A stretch of 64,000 bases of DNA, taken from NCBI GenBank assembly GCA_043814035.1, contig JBDRKJ010000004.1, positions 1 to 64,000 of the forward strand, given 5' to 3'. This DNA is from Peribacter sp043814035 (lineage in GTDB: Bacteria > Patescibacteriota > Gracilibacteria > Peribacterales > Peribacteraceae). A program made the translations under genes and the position numbers. The notes below the pieces were generated by a model. It had not been told where the DNA came from. It saw only the letters and a program-made list of their open reading frames with translations, and did not search any database. Shown here piece after piece: positions 7,536-16,522 of this stretch. The stretch's first letter is position 1. Each line of letters opens with the position of its first letter.

Positions 7536-9038
7536 CTAGAGCGACAGCGTTCTCTGGCTTTCCCGATCATCCTCGTCGCTCTCGAACGTTTCGCGCGTGG
7601 AGTTACGACAGCTTCCGAGTTCCTTGAGCAGCTTGGGGGTGACTTCGGGTGTGGGGTACTTCTTGGTGAAGCATCCCTCGCTGAAGCGCTTGATCTTGGG
7701 ATTACCGTACTGAATGGATTTGCGCAGGTCCTCGATGGTGCCGTAGAAGAGACCATCGGCTTTGATGTACTTGCGGATCTCTTCCACCGACATGTTGGCG
7801 GCAATGAGTTCCTGTGTCGTGGGCAAGTCGATGCCGTACGGATCCGGGCTGATGATGGGGGGAGCTGCCGAGGCGAAGTAGACCTTCTTGGCGCCCGCCT
7901 CGCGCACGAGCTCCACAATCTTCTTGCTGGTGTTGCCGCGCACGATGGAGTCATCGACGAGCAGGACGCTCTTGCCCTTGAACTCCAGCTCGATGGGGTG
8001 GAGCTTGAAGCGGAGGCTCCTTTTGCGCATCGACTGCCCCGGCATGATGAAGGTGCGGTGAATGTAGCGGTTCTTGATGAGGCCCTCGCGGTAACGCACG
8101 TTGAGTTTGCCTGCGAGCCCGGCGGCGACAGGTCGACCCGTGTCAGGGACGGGAACCACCGAATCAATGTGGATACCAGCCTTCTTGATCTGCTTGGCCA
8201 GTGCTTCACCCATGCGCACACGCGCCTTGTAGACGTTCACACCATCGATGGTGGAATCCGGAGCGGCGAGGTACACCCACTCGAAGATGCAGGGATTGAG
8301 TTCGCCGTGACGAACCTGTTGGGAGTGCAAACGGTTTTTGTGATCGATGAAGACTGCTTCACCCGGGCGCACGTCCCGAAGGTATTTGAAATCGAGCGCG
8401 GGAAGAGCGGAGTCTTCGGAGGCGAGAATGTATTCCTCCTTCATGCCGAACTTGCGCTTGCCGATGAGGAGCGGTCGGATGCCGTGCGGGTCGCGGAAGC
8501 CGACGATGCCCTGACCGCCGATGAGCGCCACAGCGGAGTAGGCACCCTTGCACCTCTTGTAGACACCTTTCACGGCACCGAAGACCTGATCAGGAGTGAG
8601 GCGCCCCTTCGGTCGCTGATTACGCAGCGCGACGGAGAGCACGTTGAGCAGCACTTCGGAATCGGAATTCGTATTGAGGTGGCGGTATTCCTTCTCGAGT
8701 AGAAATTTGCGCAGCTCCACGAAGTTTGTGAGGTTGCCGTTGTGGGCGAGCGCGATGCCGAAGGGGGTTGAAACGAAAAAGGGCTGTGCCTCGAATTCGC
8801 TACTACATCCTGCGGTGGGGTAGCGCACGTGCCCCACACCCATGGTGCCGCGCAGGCGCTGCAGAGATTTCTCATGAAAGACGTCTTGCACGAGACCGTT
8901 GGCTTTCTTGAGATGGAATTGGCTGTTGTAGGTGATGATACCCGCTGCATCCTGCCCTCGGTGCTGGAGGAGGATGAGGCCGTCGTAGAGATCCTGAATG
9001 ACGTCACGGAACCCGGCGACAGCAAGGATTCCACACAT
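7536..9038 (-). CDS. purF: amidophosphoribosyltransferase
   Basis: PurF makes phosphoribosylamine from PRPP and glutamine, the first committed step of purine synthesis. The 500-aa protein starts MCGILAVAGF, so the catalytic N-terminal cysteine is exposed directly after Met removal, without the propeptide some PurFs carry. The glutamine-hydrolysis domain (HNGNLTNF, GIRPLLIGKR) is followed by the phosphoribosyltransferase domain with the PRPP loop SVLLVDDSIVRGNTSKKIV. The upstream leader is C/T-rich, with no -10 box at 6-8 nt and no Shine-Dalgarno. The C-terminal tail past the PRTase core is short and charged. Confidence 0.95.
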   Translation of the reverse strand: MCGILAVAGFRDVIQDLYDGLILLQHRGQDAAGIITYNSQFHLKKANGLVQDVFHEKSLQRLRGTMGVGHVRYPTAGCSSEFEAQPFFVSTPFGIALAHNGNLTNFVELRKFLLEKEYRHLNTNSDSEVLLNVLSVALRNQRPKGRLTPDQVFGAVKGVYKRCKGAYSAVALIGGQGIVGFRDPHGIRPLLIGKRKFGMKEEYILASEDSALPALDFKYLRDVRPGEAVFIDHKNRLHSQQVRHGELNPCIFEWVYLAAPDSTIDGVNVYKARVRMGEALAKQIKKAGIHIDSVVPVPDTGRPVAAGLAGKLNVRYREGLIKNRYIHRTFIMPGQSMRKRSLRFKLHPIELEFKGKSVLLVDDSIVRGNTSKKIVELVREAGAKKVYFASAAPPIISPDPYGIDLPTTQELIAANMSVEEIRKYIKADGLFYGTIEDLRKSIQYGNPKIKRFSEGCFTKKYPTPEVTPKLLKELGSCRNSTRETFESDEDDRESQRTLSL

Positions 9039-9184
9039 TTAGAGTGCGGGATGGAGGGAGTAAAGACCTGGTTGCACGCTCAAGCGGACCTCACGGAACG
9101 GAATCCGAAAGGCCGAAAACGAAGGAAACAATGCTCCCACGGAGGCATTTTACTCGGAACCTTCCGCTTAGCAAGGTATTGCAC

Positions 9185-10033
9185 TTATTTCTCAAGCTGT
9201 CGTTCTTTCGCTCTCACACAGTTGCGAATGAGTGAGGCGACTGTCATCGGTCCCACTCCTCCTGGCACCGGTGTAATGGCCGATGCTTTCTTCGAAACAG
9301 TTGCGAAATCACAATCCCCCGCGAGTCCCTCCTGCGTTTTGTTCATGCCCACATCAATGACCACCACACCTTCTCTCACCATGTCACCAGTGATGAGATT
9401 ATGTTTACCTGCAGCTACGATGAGGATGTCGGCCTGCTGCGTGATTGCGGCGAGATCGCGTGTGTGCCGATGGCAGATCGTCACGGTCGCACCGCGGTTG
9501 AGGAGCATGATGGCAATGGGTTTGCCCACGGTGTTGCTGCGTCCCACGACCACGACGTTCTTGCCCTCGACGGGAATCTTGTAATGCTCGAGCAGTGCCA
9601 CGATGCCGCCGGGTGTGGCGGGTGGCAGATGTTCGAACGAGGTAGAGAGGAACATCTTGCCCAGGTTGTACGCGCCGAAGCCGTCGATATCTTTTTTCGG
9701 ATCGATGGAGCGAATGATCTCAGGAATATGCGGCTGAAGTGCAGCGGGGAGGGGGACTTGCACGATGAAGCCAGTAACATCAGGGTCGGTGTTGAGCTTC
9801 TCGACCGTTGCCATGAGTGTTGCGAGCGTCGTCTCTTCGGGCAGGTGGATGTGCTCGCTTCGCATGCCCACGGCTTCACAACTCTTGAATTTCTGTTTGA
9901 TGTAACTCGCGCTCGCCGGATCATCGCCCACCTGTACGACAACGAGTTTGGGATCGAGTTTTTTGACCGTGGGTTTCAGGGTGGCGAGCAGGGCATCGGC
10001 TGCTTCTCGGCCGGAGAGGATCTGAGCCGTCAT
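9185..10033 (-). CDS. folD: bifunctional methylenetetrahydrofolate dehydrogenase/cyclohydrolase
   Basis: FolD interconverts methylene-, methenyl- and formyl-THF and so supplies one-carbon units to purine synthesis and initiator-tRNA formylation. The 282-aa product shows the family motifs: substrate-site lysine in SASYIKQKFKSCEAVG, VQVPLP, DIDGFGAYNLG, the NAD(P) motif VVVVGRSNTVGKPIAIML, and the C-terminal PGGVGPMTVASLIRN. TACACT lies 8 nt before the ATG, so the leader is at most 1-2 nt. It follows tmk and precedes purF on the same strand, with gaps that allow separate promoters. Confidence 0.95.
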   Translation of the reverse strand: MTAQILSGREAADALLATLKPTVKKLDPKLVVVQVGDDPASASYIKQKFKSCEAVGMRSEHIHLPEETTLATLMATVEKLNTDPDVTGFIVQVPLPAALQPHIPEIIRSIDPKKDIDGFGAYNLGKMFLSTSFEHLPPATPGGIVALLEHYKIPVEGKNVVVVGRSNTVGKPIAIMLLNRGATVTICHRHTRDLAAITQQADILIVAAGKHNLITGDMVREGVVVIDVGMNKTQEGLAGDCDFATVSKKASAITPVPGGVGPMTVASLIRNCVRAKERQLEK

Positions 10034-10075
10034 GTATTGCTAGTGTAGAGAATGCACCGGCGCCTTGGGAAGGTC

Positions 10076-10666
10076 TTACGTCTGCGAAGTGGTCGCTGCG
10101 TAGATCTTGCTTGCGACTTCTTCGAGATCACCCGCCGTGTCGATCACGATGATGGATGGATCTTCCTTGGCAAGTTCCCGATACGCGTCGTACACCTTCC
10201 GCTGAAGTTCGGTCTGTTCCAGGGCGTCGGTGTGATCGCGGCGGCCCATGCGTTCCAAAAGAGCTTTAAACGATGGAAGGAGGAAAAACGTTACATCCGG
10301 TCGAATAAATTTTTTGTTCATCTCATCGAGGTCCTTGCGCGCAATGCCCAGTGCCAAGCCGTAGGCAAGTGTGGAGTGCAGGTAGCGATCGGAGATGATC
10401 GTGATGCTCTGTGCGAGCGCTGGCTCGATCACTTCACTTAAGTGCCAGGTACGGTCTTCACAGAAGCGCTGTTGGAGAGCGATGGGGACGAAGGACCTCC
10501 CTGCGCGCAGGTCGCTGCGAATGGTCGATCCGATAGGACCATCGGTGGGCTCGTGCGTGCAGAGAACACTGCGTCCGTCCTGCTTCAGGCGTTCGGCCAA
10601 GATCGTACAATGCTTGGTGGTTCCGGCACCGTCGGGGCCCTCGATAACGATGAAAATTCCGCGCAT
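10076..10666 (-). CDS. tmk: thymidylate kinase
   Basis: Tmk phosphorylates dTMP to dTDP. The 196-aa protein has the P-loop IEGPDGAGTTKHC near the N terminus, the DR-type segment ISDRYLHSTLAYG, and the C-terminal lid region. The P-loop ends TTKH rather than the common KTTQ or KSTQ, so the lysine that normally precedes TT is shifted. This is worth checking against structure. The start at 10666 is chosen over a frame opening at 10687 because the protein then begins MRGIFIVIEGPDG, and TATACT lies 8 nt upstream. Confidence 0.9.
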   Translation of the reverse strand: MRGIFIVIEGPDGAGTTKHCTILAERLKQDGRSVLCTHEPTDGPIGSTIRSDLRAGRSFVPIALQQRFCEDRTWHLSEVIEPALAQSITIISDRYLHSTLAYGLALGIARKDLDEMNKKFIRPDVTFFLLPSFKALLERMGRRDHTDALEQTELQRKVYDAYRELAKEDPSIIVIDTAGDLEEVASKIYAATTSQT

Positions 10667-10695
10667 TGGGCGGGAGTATACGCTCATTCCGCAGA

Positions 10696-10724
10696 TTGAA
10701 TAATAGGCAAAAATGTTGTATAAT
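10696..10724 (+). promoter_or_regulatory. promoter of the membrane protein/Clp-like operon
   Basis: -35 TTGAAT (10696-10701), 17-bp spacer, -10 TATAAT (10719-10724), with 17 nt to the ATG at 10742. The predicted leader is about 10 nt. It is back-to-back with the tmk promoter (-10 TATACT at 10675-10680 on the minus strand). Confidence 0.7.
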
Positions 10725-10741
10725 TAAAAGAAAGACACACT

Positions 10742-11179
10742 ATGAACTTTCTGCGCGCCATTGCAGGCATTCCGGCACTGCTCAAGCGTCCGACATTCGT
10801 GGCGCAGATCATCGCCACGGACTTTCTGCCGTGGGTCCTGTGGCAGGAGCCGCTCAACATTCTGCGTGCGTACATCGCCTACGCTCGTGCGTTCTCAGAG
10901 ATCCTTTCGATTTCTTTCCTGTTCAAGACACTCTTGAGTCCGTGGAAGGGTATTGCCGAAGAAATGCCGAGCGCACTCAAGTGGGATAAATTCCTGCAGG
11001 CGTTCTTCGTGAATCTCGCCACACGTATGATCGGCATGGTCATCCGGCTGCTCGCGATCATCGTCTCACTGATTCTCCAAATTCTTCTCTTCGTTATCTT
11101 CGTCGTGCTGTTCGTAGGATGGTTCGTCTTCCCGATTATTGTGGTTGCCGTATTTGCATTCGTGTTCATTCTCGTCTGA
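10742..11179 (+). CDS. small membrane protein of unknown function, operon partner of the Clp-like ATPase
   Basis: The 145-aa protein has an amphipathic N-terminal half with many aromatic residues (TDFLPWVLWQEPLNILRAY, LLSPWKGIAEEMP) and a strongly hydrophobic C-terminal third that could span the membrane two or three times. I do not recognise a named family. It ends 1 nt before the start of the AAA+ protein at 11181, so the two are almost surely co-transcribed and may form a membrane complex. Confidence 0.75.
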   Translation: MNFLRAIAGIPALLKRPTFVAQIIATDFLPWVLWQEPLNILRAYIAYARAFSEILSISFLFKTLLSPWKGIAEEMPSALKWDKFLQAFFVNLATRMIGMVIRLLAIIVSLILQILLFVIFVVLFVGWFVFPIIVVAVFAFVFILV

Positions 11180-11180
11180 C

Positions 11181-13598
11181 ATGGACAGAACAATTGATAT
11201 TACCGGCACGCGTTCCTGCCTCGCAGCCATTCTCATGGGATTTTTCTTCAGCCTTGCGACGTGGGTGCTGACTGCCGCCGCACTCGTGCTGCTCGTGATC
11301 TACGCCGAGGAGGGGAGTCACTGGCTGGCAGCGGGATTGATGGGAGCCCTGTTGCTTGCAGCGCTCTTCATCACTCGTCGCTTCATTGCTGATCGCCTGA
11401 GTAACGATGTACACCTCGCCGCGACGGCGAAGACGCCTATCGACCGGCTGCCGCTCGATCTCGTGATGCACCTGCACGACTTCACCACGGTTTCAACACC
11501 AGAACTGTTGCGTGCGGCAATCGATTCCTCGCGCGGTAAGTTTTTCATCACGCAGATGGCGGCTCGCCCCGACGTGGTGTGGGAGTGCCTGCGCGAGACG
11601 GTCGAAACTCTCGATGCACCAACGTTCCTTGATGATGCCGCCAAGCGTCTGCCGGAGTTCAACAAGAAGATGATCTCGGCGCCATTCATCCTCTATTTGC
11701 TGCTCGAGAAGAGCCCGCAATCTGCTGAGCTGCTCAACGGGCTCGATCTCTCGCTCAATGATCTCAAGGCAATGCTCACGTGGGAGAAGTTCCACACACT
11801 CCTGCCCAAGAAGCACTCATTCTTCAGCCCCCATGTGCTCATTCGCACCTTTGGCGGACTCGAAAAATCGTGGATGCTGGGGTACACGAGTGCGCTCGAT
11901 CGCCTCACAACCGAGATCACAAGCTCCATTCTGTGGAAGGACGATCGATCGGTGATTCTCCACGCGCCGCTTATCGAAGAGGCGCATCGCATCCTCGCAC
12001 GCGAGGCCAACCACAATATTCTCGTGGTGGGTCCGCAGGGCGTGGGTAAAACCACATTCATCGAGAACACTCTCTACCAACTGCGCAGGAGTGAGGTGAA
12101 GGAATCGAAACACACGACGCGCGTACTCACGCTCAAGACGGCGGAGCTGCTGTCGGGTGGCGTGCCCTCCGACGCGTTCCTGCTGCAGGCGCTGCGTCAG
12201 GCGGAGCGCTCGGGACACTACGTGCTCATCATTGAGAATATTGCTCTGCTCCTCGCATCTTCCGATGCAAAGGCGCTCACCGTGCTGCAGAAACTGCTCG
12301 AGACGAAGAACGTTTCTGTCATCGCTTCTGCGCGCGCGGAGGATTACCACAATGTGATCAAAGGCACGACGGCAGTCGAGAGTCTCTTCTCGGTGCTGCC
12401 GCTTAAGGAGCCAGAAGATCAAGAAGTGCTCGCGGTGCTCATGGAACAGCACTTCCGTCTGGAACATGCCCTCCACGTGACTGTCACGTACAAGGCGTTG
12501 CAGTCTGTCCTCACTCTCACGCGTCGCTACCTTGGCAAGGGGGCTTTCCCCGGTAAGGCCGTCGCGGTGATGATCGATGCCATGGCTGCGGCACGCAAAG
12601 CGCGTGCGCCTGCAGTTCTCGAACCGCACATTCGCGAGATCGTTTCGCGTGCCTCGCATGTGGACGTGACGGATGTGAAGGAAGGGGAGCGCGATCGGTT
12701 GCTCAAGATCGAAGAAACTATGCATACACAGGTGATCGGGCAGGATACCGCTGTGCATGCCGTTGCCAGTGCACTCAAGCGGGCACGGCTTGATGTCGGT
12801 GCTGGCAAGCGTCCACTGGGAACATTCCTCTTCTTAGGCCCCACGGGTGTTGGGAAGACACAGACCGCCAAGACACTGGCAGATGTCTACTTTGGCGCGG
12901 CGGATCGTATGATTCGTCTCGACATGAACGAGTACGCAACGGAAGCCAGCATGGAGGGGATCCTCGGCTCGCCGCATGCGGGCAAGGATCACGCGGAAGG
13001 GTTCCTCACCAAACGCATTCAGGACCAGCCTTTCTCTCTTCTGCTCCTTGATGAAATCGAGAAGGCACATCCTTCGGTCATGAATCTCTTTCTGCAGATC
13101 CTGGATGAGGGAGTGCTCACCGACCATCACGGTATCAAAACTGATTTCCGCAATACGATCATCATCGCGACCAGCAATGCCGCTGCGCTCTTCATCCGTG
13201 ATTACGTCGCCAAGCATCCGACCATTGATCCTGCAGCATTCAAGCAGGATGTGGTGAATGCCGTCCTTGCCCAGAAAATCTACTCGCCCGAGTTCCTCAA
13301 CCGCTTCGATGAGGTCGTGCTCTTCCATCCGCTCTCACTTGCCGATGCGCAGAGGGTGGCAATGCTGCAGATTCGGGAGATCGTTGCCGACGTGCAGCAG
13401 AAGCACGGCATTACGGTCACCGTTGAAGATGCGCTTGTCCGACAGATCGTGGAGCGTGGGTACAGTGCCGAGTTCGGTGCGCGTGCCATGCGTCGTGTGA
13501 TCACGCAGGAGGTGGAGGACCGCATAGCCGATGCGATGCTCAAGAAGAGCCTCAAGCGTGGGGATGTACTCACGATCGGAGTAGAGGCGCACGCCTGA
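11181..13598 (+). CDS. membrane-anchored Clp-family (ClpA/ClpC-like) double AAA+ ATPase
   Basis: Clp/Hsp100 ATPases unfold proteins. This 805-aa protein starts with two transmembrane segments (about 13-40 and 46-66), not a soluble Clp N domain. D1 has a Walker A (GPQGVGKTT, about 284-292), but its Walker B region reads VLIIEN (about 348-353) in place of the usual DE, so D1 is probably a weak or dead ATPase. D2 is canonical: Walker A GPTGVGKT (about 553-560), Walker B LLLDEIEK (about 621-628), sensor ATSN and arginine finger NRFDE, then the Clp C-terminal domain. No ClpP gene is in the window. A start at 11139 is rejected because it would overlap the upstream gene. Confidence 0.85.
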   Translation: MDRTIDITGTRSCLAAILMGFFFSLATWVLTAAALVLLVIYAEEGSHWLAAGLMGALLLAALFITRRFIADRLSNDVHLAATAKTPIDRLPLDLVMHLHDFTTVSTPELLRAAIDSSRGKFFITQMAARPDVVWECLRETVETLDAPTFLDDAAKRLPEFNKKMISAPFILYLLLEKSPQSAELLNGLDLSLNDLKAMLTWEKFHTLLPKKHSFFSPHVLIRTFGGLEKSWMLGYTSALDRLTTEITSSILWKDDRSVILHAPLIEEAHRILAREANHNILVVGPQGVGKTTFIENTLYQLRRSEVKESKHTTRVLTLKTAELLSGGVPSDAFLLQALRQAERSGHYVLIIENIALLLASSDAKALTVLQKLLETKNVSVIASARAEDYHNVIKGTTAVESLFSVLPLKEPEDQEVLAVLMEQHFRLEHALHVTVTYKALQSVLTLTRRYLGKGAFPGKAVAVMIDAMAAARKARAPAVLEPHIREIVSRASHVDVTDVKEGERDRLLKIEETMHTQVIGQDTAVHAVASALKRARLDVGAGKRPLGTFLFLGPTGVGKTQTAKTLADVYFGAADRMIRLDMNEYATEASMEGILGSPHAGKDHAEGFLTKRIQDQPFSLLLLDEIEKAHPSVMNLFLQILDEGVLTDHHGIKTDFRNTIIIATSNAAALFIRDYVAKHPTIDPAAFKQDVVNAVLAQKIYSPEFLNRFDEVVLFHPLSLADAQRVAMLQIREIVADVQQKHGITVTVEDALVRQIVERGYSAEFGARAMRRVITQEVEDRIADAMLKKSLKRGDVLTIGVEAHA

Positions 13599-13653
13599 GC
13601 GTACTTCGCCCAACGTTTGCGCTTAGCCGACGAACCACACAAGCTTTGTTTTG

Positions 13654-14013
13654 TTATCCCAATTTGTGTGGGATGCCATGTCTATTCAACTCTTCTCTTA
13701 TGAACTGGATTGCACGTTCCCTATCCTTCACTTCAGCCCTTTCCAATGCGGAATCCAGTTCCTCTAAAGTTAAACCACAAAGCTCATCCAACGTATTGAT
13801 ATGACAACTACGCAGATTTCGTGCTGATCTTACTGACATTAATTGGACTAGCTCGTCAGAGATATCACTTGCCGCCCTTACGGCTGCTATCCTTGATTGT
13901 GTTGTGTCCAGTATCGCCGTGAGATCTGCATGAAGATCTTCGGGGATTCTTCCACCTTCCTGTGCTGCTCTTAGGCGATCAGTAGCCCCCGAAAGAGTAT
14001 CCAACTTAGGCAT
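13654..14013 (-). CDS. stand-alone RNA polymerase alpha-CTD-like protein
   Basis: The 119-aa protein has a helical N-terminal half, then a stretch that follows the alpha-subunit C-terminal domain closely: LMSVRSARNLRSCHINTLDE, the helix GLTLEELDSALE, and the closing RHGIPHKLG. In RpoA this helix-hairpin-helix domain binds UP-element DNA and activators. Here it stands alone, with no RpoA N-terminal domain. The sequence is AT-richer than its neighbours. A TAGAAT box with an upstream TTGCGT could serve as promoter with a leader of about 15 nt. Possible roles are a transcription modulator or an element-borne regulator; both are inference. Confidence 0.65.
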   Translation of the reverse strand: MPKLDTLSGATDRLRAAQEGGRIPEDLHADLTAILDTTQSRIAAVRAASDISDELVQLMSVRSARNLRSCHINTLDELCGLTLEELDSALERAEVKDRERAIQFIREELNRHGIPHKLG

Positions 14014-14064
14014 AATTTGGTTGAAACGTAGTCTTATTCTACGACAAATAAAATTTTACGCAAC

Positions 14065-15315
14065 TCATATCTCATGAAACACCTGCGTGCTCCTGCGCTT
14101 GAAGACGAAGACGAAGAGCATCCACGCGAGGAAGATGATGCCGCTGCCCACGAGTGTAGGGAGGCCGGGATGGAGTGAAGCGATAAATCCGGCGATCATT
14201 GGCGGGAGCATCATGCCGAGAGACTGGATGGACTGGTTGATGCCGAGTATTTCGCCCTGCGACTCGGGGCCGGCAAGGTTCGAGACAATGGCGACGGCAT
14301 TGGGATGTGTGAGGCCGTTACTGATCGCGATGAACGGGAAGATCAGGTAGATGAAACCGGCGCGGTCTGGCAGCAGAAGAAAGGGGAGTGCGGCCGCGAG
14401 CGTGAATGCCGAGACACTCACGATCTTTTCAGGACTGAATCTTCGCGAGAGTGGGCGATTGATGAAGCCCTGCGTGATGGCGATCCACAGGCCCATGTAG
14501 GCGTACAGATTACCAATGTCACTTTGTGAGAAGCTGAAGCGCTCAATGAGCAGCACCTGAAAGAACTGTGTGAAGAAGTTGAATCCCAGAACGAGAAGGA
14601 ACGACACCAAGAGGATCGTGCGCAGGTGCGCGATGCCAAATGCTCGTCGGATATTCCGAAATCCGGTGAAGAGGCTTAGGCGCGTGGTCACTTTCGTGCG
14701 CAGCGTCTCGGGCAGAAAGAACCACACCGAGAGGATGTTAAAGCCTGCGAGTATCGCGGCGGCCCAGAAGGGGGTTGCCGAGTTGAACCATGAAACAATA
14801 GCAGGATCCGCCAGTTTGCCGCCCATGAAGGGGCCGAGGATGAACCCAAGCCCGAATGCCATGCCTATGAGCCCGAAGTTTCTGGCCTTCTCGTTTGGTT
14901 CGCTTATGTCGGCGATGGCGGACTGTGCGGCAGAGATGTTGCCCCCGGTAAAGCCGTCTAAGGCACGACTGAGGAAAACGATCCACACCTGCCCCGTGAC
15001 GATGCCGTACCCGGTAAGCAGATATCCGAAGACCGTGCCAATAAGCGAGAAGATCAGAATCTTGCGGCGACCGTAGTGATCAGAGAGCGCTCCTAAAATC
15101 GGCGCACCGAAGAACTGGAAGAGCGGATACGTAGCAACGAGGAATCCGTAGAGAATCGTTTTCGTCTGCACGCTCATCTCTGCAGGCAGGATGCCGAAGG
15201 GGCTGATCATCAGCGGAGCCAGGATCGGAATCGCCAGACCCATCCCCAACATATCCAAGAAGATCGTGAAGAAGAGAGTCGGTAGCACGGCACGGGAGCG
15301 TTTCGATTGGTTCAT
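14065..15315 (-). CDS. MFS efflux transporter (TetA/multidrug type)
   Basis: The 416-aa protein shows 12 likely transmembrane helices and the MFS motif A variant GALSDHYGRRKIL after helix 2. The motif LDGFTGGNISAAQSAIAD in helices 4-5 is typical of drug:proton antiporters of the TetA-like group. It ends with a short basic tail. Substrate cannot be read from sequence. It is likely expelled by proton exchange at the inner membrane. The gene stands alone; upstream is a repeat-rich spacer. Confidence 0.85.
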   Translation of the reverse strand: MNQSKRSRAVLPTLFFTIFLDMLGMGLAIPILAPLMISPFGILPAEMSVQTKTILYGFLVATYPLFQFFGAPILGALSDHYGRRKILIFSLIGTVFGYLLTGYGIVTGQVWIVFLSRALDGFTGGNISAAQSAIADISEPNEKARNFGLIGMAFGLGFILGPFMGGKLADPAIVSWFNSATPFWAAAILAGFNILSVWFFLPETLRTKVTTRLSLFTGFRNIRRAFGIAHLRTILLVSFLLVLGFNFFTQFFQVLLIERFSFSQSDIGNLYAYMGLWIAITQGFINRPLSRRFSPEKIVSVSAFTLAAALPFLLLPDRAGFIYLIFPFIAISNGLTHPNAVAIVSNLAGPESQGEILGINQSIQSLGMMLPPMIAGFIASLHPGLPTLVGSGIIFLAWMLFVFVFKRRSTQVFHEI

Positions 15316-15732
15316 AAGGGAGCCGACAGTCTAGCGGGAGAGGGGAGTTTAGTCGAAGGGTGGTGTGACAATGATTCCTTCTTTCTCTTGTCTACCCGAC
15401 GAGTTTCTTCCGTCAGGGGGCTAGGGCACCTTGCCCGTCCGACCGGAGGTCATCCGGGCGAGATCCGGTTCCCTAAGCCCCCCTTTGCCCCCTTTACCCT
15501 CCTAACAGTAAACCGCATCCATCTTACAACTTCTCTCTTGTCAGACACTCACACATGCTCAACGGCGGTGTGTGTTTCTGTTTCTGTTTCACCCCCCGCT
15601 TGCCCGTCCGTAGTCCCGTCCCGCACATGCGGGAGGACGAAGGCGGGTGGCGGCGGACCTCCAAACGTAAACTGTTTGTTGTATGTGTTTTTTGTAAGTG
15701 TCATCCTGAGCGTAGTCGAAGGGCGACACGTG
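15316..15732. other. intergenic spacer with repeats
   Basis: No convincing gene. It holds a GTAG/CGAA-type palindromic repeat (about 15593-15655) and a short version of the same theme (TGAGCGTAGTCGAAGGG, about 15706-15722). A GT/TTTCTG-rich stretch lies near 15569-15590. The MFS gene reads away from it to the left, and the next minus-strand gene ends in it. Confidence 0.5.
15593..15660. repeat. GTAG/CGAA palindromic repeat, long version, copy 1
   Basis: GTAG is followed by TCCCG, then the stem TCCCGC/GCGGGA with loop acat, then GGA and CGAAGGCGGG. The flanks (CCCCGCTTGCCCGTC before, GGTGGCGGCGGACCT after) are shared with the copy at 16430-16490, so about 65 bp are repeated, not just the palindrome. 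Confidence 0.7.
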
Positions 15733-16380
15733 TCAGGGTACAAAACTACGTCCACACGATACCTCTCCTCCTGATCTCTTCTCACTACGCGTTTTTTCAA
15801 GGCACGTGGCACGGTCTCCCGATAGGTTAATGCCTGGAGCTGTTTCCCCTTCCGTGACCTCCTGCCTACCCAGTAGTCTACCAATTGTGGCTCTTCTATC
15901 AGGAATATCAGCGATGTGCTTCACTCGATCAGCAGTGTCTCTGAGCCACTGCTGCGCCCAACGAACTGCACTATCGGGTCCATCTTGGTTGCGAAATACA
16001 ACTGTCAAATAATTTCGGATCGGACCAGAATAGCATCTCAGAGTAGGTGGTATTTCCATATCATTCGCGACCTCTTGGCACCACGCACCAAGCGATGCTA
16101 TTTCCTCTTTTTGAACCACGCTTCCTGTTGCTGTTTTTGCATCTTCAAGCAACTTGGTGAGAACATAGGAACCTGAGGGATCATCCCAGGATAGAATTCC
16201 AAGCTTAACAAGCATAGCGACAGTCCCTCTGCTGATGCTCAATTGACGCTCAACAGCTCTATAACTGTTGCAACCTGTGTTCCCCCCTCTTTGTGCCAGA
16301 GCTTCAAGACGAGTCACAGTGCCGCTATGGAGCGTATGTACCGTACCGTCACCTGCCGGGATTTTCATAGCCAGTGACAC
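15733..16380 (-). CDS. unrecognised protein with a putative HTH region
   Basis: The 215-aa product has a helix-turn-helix-looking segment near residues 40-65 (SYRAVERQLSISRGTVAMLV), preceded by MKIPAGDGT. The rest (VRWAQQWLRDTADRVKH, LLGRQEVTEGE) matches no family I know. It begins with GTG at 16380: TTGACT, a 17-bp spacer, TATATA and 7 nt precede it, which supports that start over the ATG four codons later. It sits between two copies of a palindromic repeat, and a small element-borne regulator is plausible. Weakly supported as a gene by composition, well supported by its promoter. Confidence 0.6.
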   Translation of the reverse strand: MSLAMKIPAGDGTVHTLHSGTVTRLEALAQRGGNTGCNSYRAVERQLSISRGTVAMLVKLGILSWDDPSGSYVLTKLLEDAKTATGSVVQKEEIASLGAWCQEVANDMEIPPTLRCYSGPIRNYLTVVFRNQDGPDSAVRWAQQWLRDTADRVKHIADIPDRRATIGRLLGRQEVTEGETAPGINLSGDRATCLEKTRSEKRSGGEVSCGRSFVP

Positions 16381-16387
16381 AGCATGT

Positions 16388-16416
16388 TATATAGCAATCG
16401 GACGCTTATTAGTCAA
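16388..16416 (-). promoter_or_regulatory. promoter of the 215-aa gene, predicted leaderless GTG start
   Basis: -35 TTGACT (16411-16416), 17-bp spacer, -10 TATATA (16388-16393), then 7 nt to the GTG at 16380. The predicted 5' end falls on the start codon. Confidence 0.7.
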
Positions 16417-16429
16417 GCGCCTCCTCACC

Positions 16430-16490
16430 CCCCGCTTGCCCGTCAGTAGTCCCGCAGTCGCGGGACGAAGGCGGGTGGCGGCGGACCTGC
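16430..16490. repeat. GTAG/CGAA palindromic repeat, long version, copy 2
   Basis: GTAG (16446-16449), perfect stem TCCCGC/GCGGGA with loop agtc, then CGAA (16466-16469) and GGCGGG. The flanking sequence matches the copy at 15593-15660. In RNA form, the CAGUAG/CGAAG pair on either side of the inner stem fits the loop-E (bulged-G) internal-loop consensus. Confidence 0.7.
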
Positions 16491-16522
16491 ATTTTAGTGG
16501 CACGTCAAATGACAATTCCTGA

